A stretch of DNA of 64,000 nt from Agromyces salentinus (lineage in GTDB: Bacteria; Actinomycetota; Actinomycetes; Actinomycetales; Microbacteriaceae): NCBI RefSeq assembly GCF_009749395.1, contig NZ_WBIR01000013.1:1-64000 (forward strand), given 5' to 3'. Both the position numbers and the translations under genes were made by a program. Within the stretch, counting starts at the first letter, position 1. Every line of letters starts with the position of its first letter. This document shows positions 34,001 to 43,537 of this stretch, one piece after another. The notes beneath the pieces are model-generated. The model saw nothing but the letters and a program-made list of their open reading frames with translations, did not search any database and was not told the DNA's origin.

Positions 34001-34294
34001 GTGGTACGCGCAGAACCCCGATGGCATCCGATCCTCGCCACGGTCGAAGGCCCCCTCGGGACGTGGCGGATGATCGACTCGACGGGCCGAGAGTACGGGC
34101 TGGTACGACTCGTCCGACTCGACGGCCAGCCCCGCTACCGCGCCGAGCTGGCCGGCGAGCTCCTCGGGTACGGCGCGACCCTGCGGAGCTCGTGCGAGCG
34201 CGTCCACGCGGAGTTCGTGCGTGCGCACGGCCCCGGTCGCGAGGCCGGGCGCTACCCCGACTTCCGAGCGGGATCGGCGGTCACGCACGGCTGA
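34001..34294 (+). CDS. Small hypothetical protein, possible operon partner of the SOS gene
   Basis: 97 residues from a GTG. WHPILATVEGPLGTWRMIDS and YGLVRLVRLDGQPRYRAELA suggest paired beta strands, and SSCERVHAEFVRAHGPGR a C-terminal helix. No family is recognised with confidence. It lies 43 nt after the previous small gene on the same strand, with no promoter seen, so co-expression from the LexA-type box is likely. No clear ribosome-binding site precedes the GTG, so the start may be further in. Confidence 0.5.
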   Translation: MVRAEPRWHPILATVEGPLGTWRMIDSTGREYGLVRLVRLDGQPRYRAELAGELLGYGATLRSSCERVHAEFVRAHGPGREAGRYPDFRAGSAVTHG

Positions 34295-34314
34295 CGCCTG
34301 GCGAGTCGACCGCG

Positions 34315-35199
34315 TCAGTACCGGTCCATGACGATCGATCCGAGCACGGAATAGAGCTCTTCGATGTCCTCGGGTGAGGATTCCGGCCGGAACGACGCGT
34401 CGATGACGATTGGTCCATGGTCGACATCGACCATGTAGATGATGTCCGTCTGACCCGCGACGTGGTTGTCGTTCGGGCGATCACCTGGGCTGGCGCCCGG
34501 CCACGCCACATAGACGCCGTCGTCGCAGGAGGCGGGGTCGAGATCCGCAGGTACGGTCAGCTCAAGTCGGAGCGCGATGGTTCCACCGGCCTCAGAGGGA
34601 TCGTCGACGATCAGCGAACGTGGTTCGGTAGCCGCGCGGCCGTCCTGCGCCGAAAGCCCGATCCGTGGATAGCCCAAGAGGATGAGTCCGCCGCCACCGT
34701 CGTGGGTGTGGACGGCGAGGTCGATCGGACTCAGGTTCGCGGTACGCCGACATGGGTCCGAATAGACGCCGGGGGGCGTCCAGAAGCTGATCGCGACCTC
34801 GCCGGCTCGGCCGAGCTTCTTGCCGATGTAGACGCCACCGGTCTCCCACCCGGGTGGAATCGTGTACTCGACGGTGCGGAAAGCCGACGCGTCCTGGTTC
34901 ATGTTCTTCAGGACGTGTGTCGTGCCGTCTTCCACGGGCAGTGGTTCTGCGCCATCGAAGGCTGGAACGAGGAACGGCGCTTCGGTTGCGGTGGGCACGG
35001 ACGGTCCTGGGAGTTCCGTGCCGCTCGGCGACGCGAATGGAACGAACGGCTCTGCGAGTCGCGTCGCCGTCGGTGCGGCGGACTCAGCCGTCACTGTGCA
35101 AGCCGCGAGGCATACCGCGGTGAACGGGATCGCTCCCAGAACTGCGGCGATCCGCGGGGTTCCCCGTACGCCGGCGCGGCGGTGCCTGGGTGCGCCCAT
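34315..35199 (-). CDS. Secreted lipoprotein of unknown function
   Basis: 294 residues. A basic N-terminus and hydrophobic stretch end in LAACTV, a lipobox whose Cys would be lipidated. A Ser/Thr/Pro-rich linker follows (about 40-75), then a globular domain with two Cys (SDPCRRT and ASCDDGVYV) that could form a disulfide. The end, YMVDVDHGPIVIDASFRPES, predicts a beta sandwich. No family recognised. The ATG at 35199 is preferred; a GTG at 35214 is also possible. Confidence 0.65.
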   Translation of the reverse strand: MGAPRHRRAGVRGTPRIAAVLGAIPFTAVCLAACTVTAESAAPTATRLAEPFVPFASPSGTELPGPSVPTATEAPFLVPAFDGAEPLPVEDGTTHVLKNMNQDASAFRTVEYTIPPGWETGGVYIGKKLGRAGEVAISFWTPPGVYSDPCRRTANLSPIDLAVHTHDGGGGLILLGYPRIGLSAQDGRAATEPRSLIVDDPSEAGGTIALRLELTVPADLDPASCDDGVYVAWPGASPGDRPNDNHVAGQTDIIYMVDVDHGPIVIDASFRPESSPEDIEELYSVLGSIVMDRY

Positions 35200-35338
35200 G
35201 GTCGCATTGTCCACCTCCGGGAGAAACCCTGCAAGGACATCGTGTGCCGTCAGATGTGTGCCAGGGTCGTCGCATCCGCGAAGGGTCGCCGCGCATCGCG
35301 CGCCTAGCCTCGCGAAGGCCGTCCCTCACAGCCGCGCC

Positions 35339-35731
35339 TCACGCGAGCAGTCCCGCCGAACCCATCACGCGGTCCGGTGCGATCCGGATGACGACGCGCT
35401 TCGGATTGACGCGGGGCTGTCGGTAGCGCTTCGCGTAGAGCGCGACCGCGTGCGCCACCGCGGCGGGATCGCGTTCGATGACCGCATCACCCGCGATGCT
35501 GAGCCACTGCGGGCCGGACACCTGCGCCACGGTCGCCCGTGGATCGCGCTCGACATTGCGCACCTTCTGGGTGCCATCGCTCGTGATGATGCGCACGACG
35601 CCTTCGTCGACCGTGTAGCCGACCGCGACGACGTGGATGGCGCCGTCGGGGCCGATCGTCGAGAGGGTCGCGAGGTGGGAGTCCGAGGCGAATCGACGCC
35701 CGTCGTCGGTGAGGGAGTCGATCGAGGTCAT
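35339..35731 (-). CDS. PPOX-class F420-dependent flavoprotein
   Basis: 130 residues of split-barrel fold. HLATLSTIGPDGAIHVVAVG and TSDGTQKVRNVERDPRATVAQ are the nucleotide-binding segments of the PPOX class, and QWLSIAGDAVIERDP follows. Members reduce or oxidise small molecules with F420, but FMN use cannot be excluded. A CAGGAT box lies 6 nt before the ATG, suggesting leaderless expression. It stands alone between a lipoprotein and a divergent winged-helix gene. Confidence 0.75.
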   Translation of the reverse strand: MTSIDSLTDDGRRFASDSHLATLSTIGPDGAIHVVAVGYTVDEGVVRIITSDGTQKVRNVERDPRATVAQVSGPQWLSIAGDAVIERDPAAVAHAVALYAKRYRQPRVNPKRVVIRIAPDRVMGSAGLLA

Positions 35732-35840
35732 CGCTCAATCCTGCCCTGCGGTGCGGGCGGGCACGACCACCGAAGAGTGCCGGGCGGCCGGCCGGCCGCA
35801 GTTCTCGCGCGCGGTCGCCGGCGATCGCTAGCATGCCGTC

Positions 35841-36949
35841 ATGCGTGCGGCGATCGGGTGGCCTCGGATCCTCGCGTGGCGGATGCGGCGACAGTTCCTC
35901 GTCGATGCGGATGCCTCCGCTGTCGAGGACGTCGTGCACCGGCTCGTCGCGGTTCCGTCGTGGTCGGGTGACGCCGAGCTCGCGATCGGGACGCGCATGA
36001 GGCATCCGCGACTGGGATCGGTGGCGGCCGCGTTCGCAGCGGGCAGGCTCGTCAAGACCTTCGCGTTCCGCGGTTCGATGAACTACTTCGTACCCGAGGA
36101 TGCTGGGACTTACCTCGCCCTCCGGGCGGTCGGGCGCCAGTGGGAGCTGAAGAGCTGGCGCGAGTTCTACCGCCTCGAAGCCGCCGACTGGCCGTTGCTC
36201 CGCGCGGCCGTGCGTGATGCGCTCTCATCCGGTCCGCTCAGCCAGGGCGAACTGGCCGAGGCGGTCGTACGCGACGCTCGGTACTCGCATCTCGCCGCGG
36301 CGTTCACCGACAGGTCGTGCACCTTCCTCAAGCCGTTCGCGTGGCAGGGCGACCTCTGCGTCGGCCCTGCGCGCGACGGAGCGCTCATGCTGCAATCGCC
36401 GACGGTCGCATCAGGCTGGTCGGGCATTCCGGATGTCGAGGATGCCGGGCCGCAGGCTGTGCGCGCGTACCTGTCGGCCTACGGGCCCGCGTCTGCCGAT
36501 CACCTGCAGTACTGGCTCGGCGCCGGCCTCAGCGCCGGCCGCAGGCGCATCGCCGGCTGGATCGCGCGGATGCTGGGGAACGAGATCGTGACGATCGAGG
36601 TCGACGGTGATGAACTGCTCTGTCGCGCCGGCGATCTCGACGACCTGGCATCCGGACCGGAACCGGAACCGGGCGCCGTGCACCTGCTGCCGGGACTCGA
36701 CCCCTGGGTGCTCGGTGCGGGCACGGCCGACGCGCACATCGTCCCGCCCGACCGGCGTGGAGCGATCTCCCGCGGCGCGAACCCGGTGACGCTCGACGGC
36801 CGCGTCGTCGCACCTGGACGATCCCCGATGATCGGCTCAGCGTGGCGGCATTCGGCGAAGCGCTCCCGCGCAACCTGCTCGAGGCCGCACTCGGCAGGCT
36901 CTCCGGAGTACTCGGTCGCGACGTCGACATCGACCTCGATGACCGGTGA
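35841..36949 (+). pseudogene. Winged-helix DNA-binding domain protein, frameshifted near its 3' end
   Basis: Residues 1-325 follow the HTH_42 (AlkZ-like) family: RGSMNYFVPEDAG, FAWQGDLCVGPA and HLLPGLDPWVLG are its blocks. At about 36811 the frame slips: GRVV should continue to a GTW-like motif, but this frame runs on to 36998 with Ser/Arg-rich residues. In the other frame TWTIPDDRLSVAAFGEALPR and the expected helix end at a TGA (36947-36949). One missing base explains both. It is either a recent inactivation or a sequencing error. TAGCAT lies 6 nt before the ATG. AlkZ-like members unhook DNA cross-links. Confidence 0.7.
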
Positions 36950-37154
36950 CGTCGTTCACCCGCAGATGCCCGCGGATGGATCCACGGTTCGAGGCTGAAC
37001 ATCGCACGACGTAATGCCGTCCTCCGGCGGAGCCCGACCACGACGAACGCGCGCCGCTGGGAACAGAAACGGCGCTGCATCCGCTTGTCATACGCGAAGC
37101 AACGCCGTTTCCCGAATCAGTTCGGCTCGTTCGCCGAACGGTTTCTCATCTGTG

Positions 37155-37238
37155 TGCGCGAGGGGGGACTTGAACCCCCACACCCTTGCGAGTACTGGCA
37201 CCTGAAGCCAGCGCGTCTGCCAATTCCGCCACTCGCGC
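37155..37238 (-). tRNA. leuT: tRNA-Leu (CAG)
   Basis: The minus strand folds as a class II tRNA: acceptor GCGCGAG/CTCGCGC, anticodon stem CTGGC/GCCAG with loop TTCAGGT (anticodon CAG), a variable arm, and T-loop GTTCAAGTC. The discriminator is A and CCA is not encoded. Symbol is generic. Confidence 0.9.
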
Positions 37239-37480
37239 AACTGTGGTCGCACCGAAGTGCGTCCAGCCACGAGAGCCTAACATCTTGCGCAGGCAAAGGC
37301 CATTCGAGGCCGCGGATGCCGCGACTCGGCCGAAATGGCCCTGCCGAACACCCGACCGGCGGACCCTTCCACCTCAGCGAATCCTCCGAACCCGGTCTCG
37401 GCCTCGCGCTGCCCACCACCGCGGGAATAGCATCGAACGGCGGGTCCCACTGCCGAGACCGGCACGACGAAAGGACCGCC

Positions 37481-38452
37481 GTGACCTCGCCCGAGAACCA
37501 AGACGCCATGCTGCCCACGCCCGAAGACCGCACCCCCGAGAACGCCCAGACCGAGAACCCCAAGACCAGCGCCGCCGTCGACGCATCGACCGCCGGCAGC
37601 ACCCCTGCCGACGCGCGGAGCCTCTCCCCCGACGACGCCGACCTCAGCGGCATCCGGGGCTGGCTCTTCGACCTCGACGGCGTGCTCACGCCCACGGCGA
37701 TGGTGCACATGCACGCCTGGTCGCGGCTGTTCACGCCGTACCTCGAGCAGCACGGCGCGGAGCCGTACACCGAGTCCGACTACTTCGCATACATCGACGG
37801 CAAGCCGCGCTACGACGGGGTTCGCAGCCTGCTCGAGAGCCGCGGCATCAGCATCCCCGAGGGCGACGTGACGGATGCGCCCGACGACGACACCGTCCAC
37901 GGACTCGGCAACCGCAAGAACGAGGCCTTCAACCAGACCCTCGCCGAGGAGGGCGTCGAGGCCTACCCGGCGAGCGTCGCGTTCCTCGACGCGGTCATCG
38001 CGAGCGGATGCCGCGTGGCCGTCGTCTCGAGCTCGAAGAACGCCGAGCCGGTACTGGCCGCCGCGGGCATCGACGACCGGTTCGAGGTCATCGTCGACGG
38101 TCTCGTGGCGGCACGGGACGGCATCCGCGGCAAGCCGGCCCCCGACACCTTCGAGCATGCCGCCGAGCTGCTCGGCCTCCCGACGACCGCGTGCGCCGTG
38201 GTCGAGGACGCCGAGTCGGGCGTGCGGGCGGGAGCCGAGGGCGACTTCGGACTCGTGGTCGGGGTCGACCGCGGCGTCGGGCGCGACGCGCTGCGAGAGC
38301 TCGGCGCCGACGTGATCGTCGACGAGCTCGACGAACTGCTCCCGGCCGTCCATCGCGCGGCCGCCGCGACCGACGGCGACGCGAGCGCCGCGAACGACCG
38401 CACCACCGCGTCCCCCACCCCCGAACCCGAACCCCGAGAGGACCACGCATGA
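37481..38452 (+). CDS. pgmB: HAD-family beta-phosphoglucomutase
   Basis: 323 residues. The HAD motif I is GWLFDLDGVLTP, motif II VVSSSKN, motif III the Lys in GKPAPDTFE and motif IV VVEDAESGVRAG. This is the beta-PGM subfamily, which converts beta-glucose-1-phosphate to glucose-6-phosphate through a phospho-Asp. The first 60 residues are an extra Ala/Thr/Asp-rich tail. The GTG at 37481 has AAAGGA upstream. It overlaps the GH65 gene by 4 nt; that enzyme supplies its substrate. Confidence 0.88.
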   Translation: MTSPENQDAMLPTPEDRTPENAQTENPKTSAAVDASTAGSTPADARSLSPDDADLSGIRGWLFDLDGVLTPTAMVHMHAWSRLFTPYLEQHGAEPYTESDYFAYIDGKPRYDGVRSLLESRGISIPEGDVTDAPDDDTVHGLGNRKNEAFNQTLAEEGVEAYPASVAFLDAVIASGCRVAVVSSSKNAEPVLAAAGIDDRFEVIVDGLVAARDGIRGKPAPDTFEHAAELLGLPTTACAVVEDAESGVRAGAEGDFGLVVGVDRGVGRDALRELGADVIVDELDELLPAVHRAAAATDGDASAANDRTTASPTPEPEPREDHA

Positions 38453-40965
38453 GGTTCGCCGACACCGACCCCCTCGACCGCAACCGGTTCCCCGTCGACG
38501 AGTGGGCACTCATCGAGACCGACTTCGACGTGACCGACATGGGGCGCACCGAGACGCTCTTCGCCGTCGGCAACGGGTACCTGGGCCTGCGGGGCAACGT
38601 CGAGGAGGGCCGTGACGGCCACCTGCACGGCACGTTCGTGAACGGCTTCCACGAGACCTGGCCGATCCGTCACGCGGAAGAGGCCTTCGGCTTCGCCCGC
38701 GTCGGCCAGACCATCGTGAACGCGCCGGATGCCAAGATCCTCCGCCTCTACGTGGACGACGAGCCGCTCGTGCTCGCCACCGCGGAACTGCTCGACTACG
38801 AGCGCCGGCTCGACTTCCGGCAGGGCGCCCTCTCGCGCTCGATCGAATGGCGGACCCCCTCGGGCAAGCGCGTGCGCATCACGAGCCGCCGCATGGTCTC
38901 CTTCACCGACCGGCACCTGGTCGTGCTCGACTACGAGGTCGAGATGCTGGACTCGGATGCCGCGGTCTCGATCTCCAGCCAGATCCTGAACCGTCAGGAC
39001 GGTCGCGACGAGTACCGCTCGGGCGTGCAGGAGGATCCGGGCGCGTTCGACCCGCGCAAGGCCGACATGTTCACCGACCGCGTGCTCCAGCCGCGGGTGC
39101 GGCGCGCCGAGGGCGACCGCTACATGCTGGGCTACCAGTGCACGAACTCGGGCATGACGATCGCCGTCGGCGTCGAGCACGAGATCTCGACCGACAACCG
39201 GTTCACCGAGGACGGCTCGATCGGCGACGACCTCGCCAAGCACCTGTACCGGGTGCACGCCGAACAGGGCAAGCCGATCCGGATCACGAAGTTCGTGAGC
39301 TACCACACGGCGCGCACGGTGCCCACGCGCGAGCTCGTCGACCGCTGCGACCGCACGCTCGACCGCGGCCTCGAGGTCGGCGTGGCCGAGCTGTTCAGCC
39401 AACAGCGATCCTGGCTCGACGACTTCTGGGCCCGGTCCGACGTCGAGATCGACGGTCGGCCCGAGATGCAGCAGGCCGTGCGCTGGAACCTCTTCCAGCT
39501 CGCGCAGGCCACGGCCCGCACCGACGGCGACGGCGTCGCCGCGAAGGGCGTCTCGGGCTCCGGCTACGGCGGCCACTACTTCTGGGACAGCGAGATCTAC
39601 GTGCTGCCCTACCTCAGCTACACGGCGCCGAACGTCGCGCGCAACGTGCTGCGGTTCCGTCAGCGGATGCTGGACTCGGCCCGGGCCCGCGCGCTCGAGC
39701 TGAACCAGCGCGGGGCGCTCTTCCCCTGGCGCACGATCAACGGCCTCGAGTCCTCGGCGTACTACGCCGCGGGTACCGCGCAGTACCACATCGACGCCGA
39801 CATCTCCTATGCGCTCTGCCAGTACGTCGCCGCCACCGGCGACACCGACTTCCTGGGGCGCGGGGCGATCGACATCCTCGTCGAGACGGCCCGGATGTGG
39901 GAGGACCTCGGCTTCTGGCGTTCGGGCGGCACCGCGGACTCCGTGTTCCACATCCACGGCGTCACCGGGCCCGACGAGTACACGACGGTCGTGAACGACA
40001 ACCTCTACACGAACGTCATGGCGCGGGCCAACCTCGCGGCCGCGGCATCCGCCGTCGACGGCATCCAGCTGAACGACCCGATCGCGTACCACAAGCTCGT
40101 CGCGCGGCTCGGGGTGACCCCGTCGGAGGTGGGCGAATGGCGCCGCGCCGCCGCCCACATGCACATCCCGTTCGACGAGCAGCTCGGCGTGCACCCGCAG
40201 GACTCGGCCTTCCTCGAGAAGGAGCTGTGGGACCTGGAGAACACGCCCGAGAGCCGGCGTCCGCTGCTCCTGCACTACCACCCGCTCGTCATCTACCGCT
40301 TCCAGGTGCTGAAGCAGGCCGACGTCGTGCTCGCGCTGTACCTGCAGGGCGATCGATTCACCGACGCCGAGAAGCTCGCCGACTTCGAGTACTACGACCC
40401 GCTGACCACGGGCGACTCGACGCTGTCGGCCGTTGTGCAGTCGATCATCGCGGCCGAGGTCGGCTACCACGAGCTCGCGATGCGGTACTTCCGTTCCGCG
40501 CTGTACGTCGACCTCGCCGACCTGCACCACAACGCGGCCGACGGCGTGCACGTCGCCTCGACGGGCGGCGTGTGGGGCGCCCTCGTCATGGGCTTCGCCG
40601 GGTTCCGCGACCACTTGGGCCGGTTCACGTTCGACCCTCGACTCCCCGACGACTGGACGAGGATCTCGTTCCGGCTGGCGCTGCGGGGCAGCACCGTGCG
40701 CGTCACGGTCGAGCCGGAGGCGATCTCCTTCCACGTCGAGTCGGGCGACGGCGTGGAGGTGTCGGTCCGCGACGAGAAGATCTCGCTCCGTGCCGGTGCT
40801 GAGGTCTCGGTACCGCTCGCCGACCAGGGCCCGCGCCTGCACGGCGCACCGCGAATGAAGGATGTCGCCGGCTCGCGCCGCGCCGACGGCACGCTGCTGA
40901 CGGCCTCGATCCCCACGCTGTCGATCGACCTCGACATCGAGGATTCCGCCATTCCGATCGACTGA
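38449..40965 (+). CDS. GH65 disaccharide phosphorylase (maltose/trehalose/kojibiose type)
   Basis: 838 residues, the full GH65 length. GHYFWDSEIYVLPYLSY and LFPWRTINGLES are catalytic-barrel motifs, and TGPDEYTTVVNDNLYTN carries Glu510, the general acid. The enzyme cleaves an alpha-linked glucose disaccharide with phosphate to glucose and beta-glucose-1-phosphate. The start overlaps the beta-PGM gene (ATGA), so the pair forms a phosphorolysis module. The exact disaccharide cannot be decided. No signal peptide: it acts in the cytoplasm on imported or stored sugar. Confidence 0.88.
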   Translation: MRFADTDPLDRNRFPVDEWALIETDFDVTDMGRTETLFAVGNGYLGLRGNVEEGRDGHLHGTFVNGFHETWPIRHAEEAFGFARVGQTIVNAPDAKILRLYVDDEPLVLATAELLDYERRLDFRQGALSRSIEWRTPSGKRVRITSRRMVSFTDRHLVVLDYEVEMLDSDAAVSISSQILNRQDGRDEYRSGVQEDPGAFDPRKADMFTDRVLQPRVRRAEGDRYMLGYQCTNSGMTIAVGVEHEISTDNRFTEDGSIGDDLAKHLYRVHAEQGKPIRITKFVSYHTARTVPTRELVDRCDRTLDRGLEVGVAELFSQQRSWLDDFWARSDVEIDGRPEMQQAVRWNLFQLAQATARTDGDGVAAKGVSGSGYGGHYFWDSEIYVLPYLSYTAPNVARNVLRFRQRMLDSARARALELNQRGALFPWRTINGLESSAYYAAGTAQYHIDADISYALCQYVAATGDTDFLGRGAIDILVETARMWEDLGFWRSGGTADSVFHIHGVTGPDEYTTVVNDNLYTNVMARANLAAAASAVDGIQLNDPIAYHKLVARLGVTPSEVGEWRRAAAHMHIPFDEQLGVHPQDSAFLEKELWDLENTPESRRPLLLHYHPLVIYRFQVLKQADVVLALYLQGDRFTDAEKLADFEYYDPLTTGDSTLSAVVQSIIAAEVGYHELAMRYFRSALYVDLADLHHNAADGVHVASTGGVWGALVMGFAGFRDHLGRFTFDPRLPDDWTRISFRLALRGSTVRVTVEPEAISFHVESGDGVEVSVRDEKISLRAGAEVSVPLADQGPRLHGAPRMKDVAGSRRADGTLLTASIPTLSIDLDIEDSAIPID

Positions 40966-41030
40966 GGATCGGTGTTCCCAGTCGATCGGGCTAGCATGTC
41001 AGCAATCTACGGAACCGGATCGGGAGACCT

Positions 41031-41768
41031 GTGGGCCTACTGGACAACTTCGAGAAAGGTCTCGAGCGCGCCGTCAACGGCGCCTTCGCGAAGACCTTTC
41101 GCTCGGGGCTGCAGCCCGTCGAGATCACCGCGGCACTGAAGCGCGAGATCGACACGAAGGCCGCGGTCGTCTCGCGCGACCGCGTGCTCGTGCCGAACCA
41201 GTTCCGGGTGCGCATGTCGCCGGCCGACCACGCGCGGATGTCGGGCCTCGGCCCTGCCCTGACCGACGAACTCGTCGACCTCGTGCAGAAGCACGCCGCG
41301 AGCCAGCGCTTCCAGTTCGCCGGGGGCATCACCATCGACCTCGCCGCCGACGAGACCCTCGCCGAGGGCCTGGTCCAGGTCGACTCCCGCAACGTCAAGG
41401 GCCAGGTCGCCTGGACCCCCGTGCTCGACATCGGCGGCACGCGGCATCCGATCATCAAGGGCCGCACCGTCATCGGGCGCGGCAGCGAAGCGGATGTCAC
41501 GATCGACGACTCCGGCGCATCGCGGCGTCACGCCGAGGTGCAGTGGGACGGCTCGCGCGCGCGCGTGCGCGACCTGGGTTCCACGAACGGCACCCAACTG
41601 AACGGCGTCCGCATCAACGAGGCGATCCTCGAGCCCGACGGGGTCATCACCATCGGCCGCTCGCGTATCGTGTTCCGAGTGCTCGCCCAAGCCGCGTCCC
41701 CAGCGCCCCGCGCCGATCCGGCGACCGAACGACATGACGTCGGCGGATTCTGGGGGCCGGCCGAATGA
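41031..41768 (+). CDS. fhaA: FhaA: DUF3662 and FHA-domain protein
   Basis: 245 residues. Residues 1-115 are the DUF3662 domain (GLLDNFEKGLERAVNGAF), and residues about 150-220 an FHA domain: VIGRGSEADVTID, SRRHAEVQW and DLGSTNGTQLNG bind phosphothreonine. The linker is very short compared with mycobacterial FhaA. In mycobacteria FhaA binds phosphorylated MviN and regulates peptidoglycan synthesis at the pole. The GTG at 41031 has GGGAG upstream. First gene of the fha-pstP-rodA-pbpA-pkn operon, overlapping fhaB by 4 nt. Confidence 0.9.
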   Translation: MGLLDNFEKGLERAVNGAFAKTFRSGLQPVEITAALKREIDTKAAVVSRDRVLVPNQFRVRMSPADHARMSGLGPALTDELVDLVQKHAASQRFQFAGGITIDLAADETLAEGLVQVDSRNVKGQVAWTPVLDIGGTRHPIIKGRTVIGRGSEADVTIDDSGASRRHAEVQWDGSRARVRDLGSTNGTQLNGVRINEAILEPDGVITIGRSRIVFRVLAQAASPAPRADPATERHDVGGFWGPAE

Positions 41769-42301
41769 GTGAACTCACCCTGCTGGTCCTGCAACTCGGT
41801 TTCCTCCTCCTGCTCTGGGTGTTCATCTTCGCGATCGTCTACGCGCTTCGCAGCGACCTCTTCGGCCAGCGCGTGCGCAAGCTCCAGACGGATGGCACCG
41901 GCGCGACCCCGCCGGGCGGATTCGCCGCCGCTCCGGTCAAGGCCGCGGCAGCAGCAGGCGGAGCGGGAGCGGCCGGAGCGGCCGGAGCCGCGGCATCCGG
42001 GTCGTCCGACTCCCCCTCGAAGCTCGTGATCACGAGCGGCCAGAAGGCGGGAACCGAGTTCCCGCTCGGGCGCGACGAGATCACCATCGGCCGGTCGAGC
42101 GACTCGGCGATCATCATCCGCGACGACTACACGTCGACCCACCACGCCCGCATGATGCTGTGGAACGGCCGCTGGATGATCCAGGATCTCGACTCCACGA
42201 ACGGCACCTTCCTCGACGGTGCGCGGGTCACCGCCCCCGTCCCCATTCCCCTCGGAGCGACCATCAAGGTCGGAGCGACGACGTTCGAGCTGCGGCGGTA
42301 G
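41765..42301 (+). CDS. fhaB: FhaB: membrane-anchored FHA protein
   Basis: 178 residues. One N-terminal membrane helix (LLVLQLGFLLLLWVFIFAIV), an Ala/Gly linker (about 60-80), and an FHA domain: ITIGRSSDSAIIIRDDYTST, HHARMM and DLDSTNGTFLDG. Mycobacterial FhaB (FipA) links kinase signals to FtsZ/FtsQ. It follows fhaA with a 4-nt overlap and precedes pstP by 3 nt. Confidence 0.9.
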   Translation: MSELTLLVLQLGFLLLLWVFIFAIVYALRSDLFGQRVRKLQTDGTGATPPGGFAAAPVKAAAAAGGAGAAGAAGAAASGSSDSPSKLVITSGQKAGTEFPLGRDEITIGRSSDSAIIIRDDYTSTHHARMMLWNGRWMIQDLDSTNGTFLDGARVTAPVPIPLGATIKVGATTFELRR

Positions 42302-42304
42302 GCC

Positions 42305-43537
42305 ATGGTGTCGGTCAAGGCGAGCGCCGCGGTCTCGCATGTCGGGCGCATCCGCTCGAACAACCAGGACTCCGGCTACGCCGGACGCCGGTTGTTCCTG
42401 GTCGCCGACGGCATGGGCGGCCACGCCGGAGGTGACGTCGCCAGCGCGATCGTCACCCAGCGGGTCGCCGAGGCCGACGACGACTACGCCTCCGCGCCCG
42501 AGGCGTCGGCCGCCCTCGAGGGTGCGCTCATCGCGGCGAACCGCCGGCTCGCCGAGACGGTCTCGGATCACTCCGAGCTCACCGGCATGGGCACGACGGC
42601 AAGCGCGATCCTGCTCCACGACGGTCGCGTCGTCATCGCCCACATCGGCGACTCCCGCATCTACCTCCTGCGCTCGGGCGAGCTGAGCCAGATCTCCACC
42701 GATCACACCTTCGTGCAGCGACTCGTCGACGCGGGCCGCATCACCGCCGAGGAGGCGATGGTGCACCCCCGTCGCTCCGTGCTCATGCGCGTGCTCGGCG
42801 ACGTCGAGGCCTCCCCCGAGATCGACACGATGGTGCTCGACACGCGCCCGGGCGACCGTTGGCTGATCTGCTCCGACGGCCTCTCCGGAGTGGTCTCGTT
42901 CGACGACATCCTCGAGCAGTTGTCGGCCGATGCGGGCGCCAAGCAGGTCGCCGACCGCCTCGTGAAGGCCTCCCTCGACGGCGGCGCCCCCGACAACGTC
43001 ACGGTCGTCGTCCTCGACATCGGGGACCCGCCCGCACCGGCGACCCCGCCGCTCGTCGTCGGCTCCGCCGCGGCGCCGCTCGCGTTCGGGGCGGCTCCCG
43101 AGCCGGTGCGCGCCCGCGCCATCCGCCTCGCGCCGTTCCGGCCGCACCCCGTGCAGGAGACGCACTTCGAGCCCGACTCGGCCGACTACTTCGACGAGAT
43201 CATCGAGGAGGACGCCCGCAGGCGCCGGCGCAGGCGCTGGGTGTGGGGCTTCTGGATCTTCGCCATGGCCGCGGCGATCGTGGCCGCCGTGGCTCTCGGC
43301 TACCAGTGGACGCAGACCAGGTACTACGTGGGCGAGTCCAACGGCCGGGTCGCCATCTACCAGGGCATCCAGCAGGACCTCGGCCCGATCTCGCTGCACG
43401 AGCTGTACCGCGAGACGACCATCGACGTGGCGGACCTGCGCCCCTACGACCAGCAGCGCGTCGAGAAGACCATCAGCGCGGGTTCGCTCGCGGACGCGAC
43501 CCAGATCGTGGCCAGATTGGAGGAGTCCCTTGAGTGA
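42305..43537 (+). CDS. pstP: PstP: PP2C-family Ser/Thr protein phosphatase
   Basis: 410 residues. The PP2C metal motifs are FLVADGMGGHAGGD, GMGTTASAILL, AHIGDSRIYLLR, and ICSDGLSGVV with PDNVTVVVLD. A transmembrane helix lies near residues 312-335 (WGFWIFAMAAAIVAAVALG), followed by a short extracytoplasmic part. PstP reverses PknA/PknB phosphorylation. Its end overlaps the rodA start by 8 nt. Confidence 0.92.
   Translation: MVSVKASAAVSHVGRIRSNNQDSGYAGRRLFLVADGMGGHAGGDVASAIVTQRVAEADDDYASAPEASAALEGALIAANRRLAETVSDHSELTGMGTTASAILLHDGRVVIAHIGDSRIYLLRSGELSQISTDHTFVQRLVDAGRITAEEAMVHPRRSVLMRVLGDVEASPEIDTMVLDTRPGDRWLICSDGLSGVVSFDDILEQLSADAGAKQVADRLVKASLDGGAPDNVTVVVLDIGDPPAPATPPLVVGSAAAPLAFGAAPEPVRARAIRLAPFRPHPVQETHFEPDSADYFDEIIEEDARRRRRRRWVWGFWIFAMAAAIVAAVALGYQWTQTRYYVGESNGRVAIYQGIQQDLGPISLHELYRETTIDVADLRPYDQQRVEKTISAGSLADATQIVARLEESLE

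Noticed and set aside
37088-37270. 60-residue protein over the tRNA-Leu
   Set aside because: Its WRNWQTRWLQVPVLARVWGF segment is the well-known translation of a tRNA-Leu gene.
37963-40842. 959-residue minus-strand frame
   Set aside because: Fully antisense to the beta-PGM and GH65 genes, with no recognisable domain.
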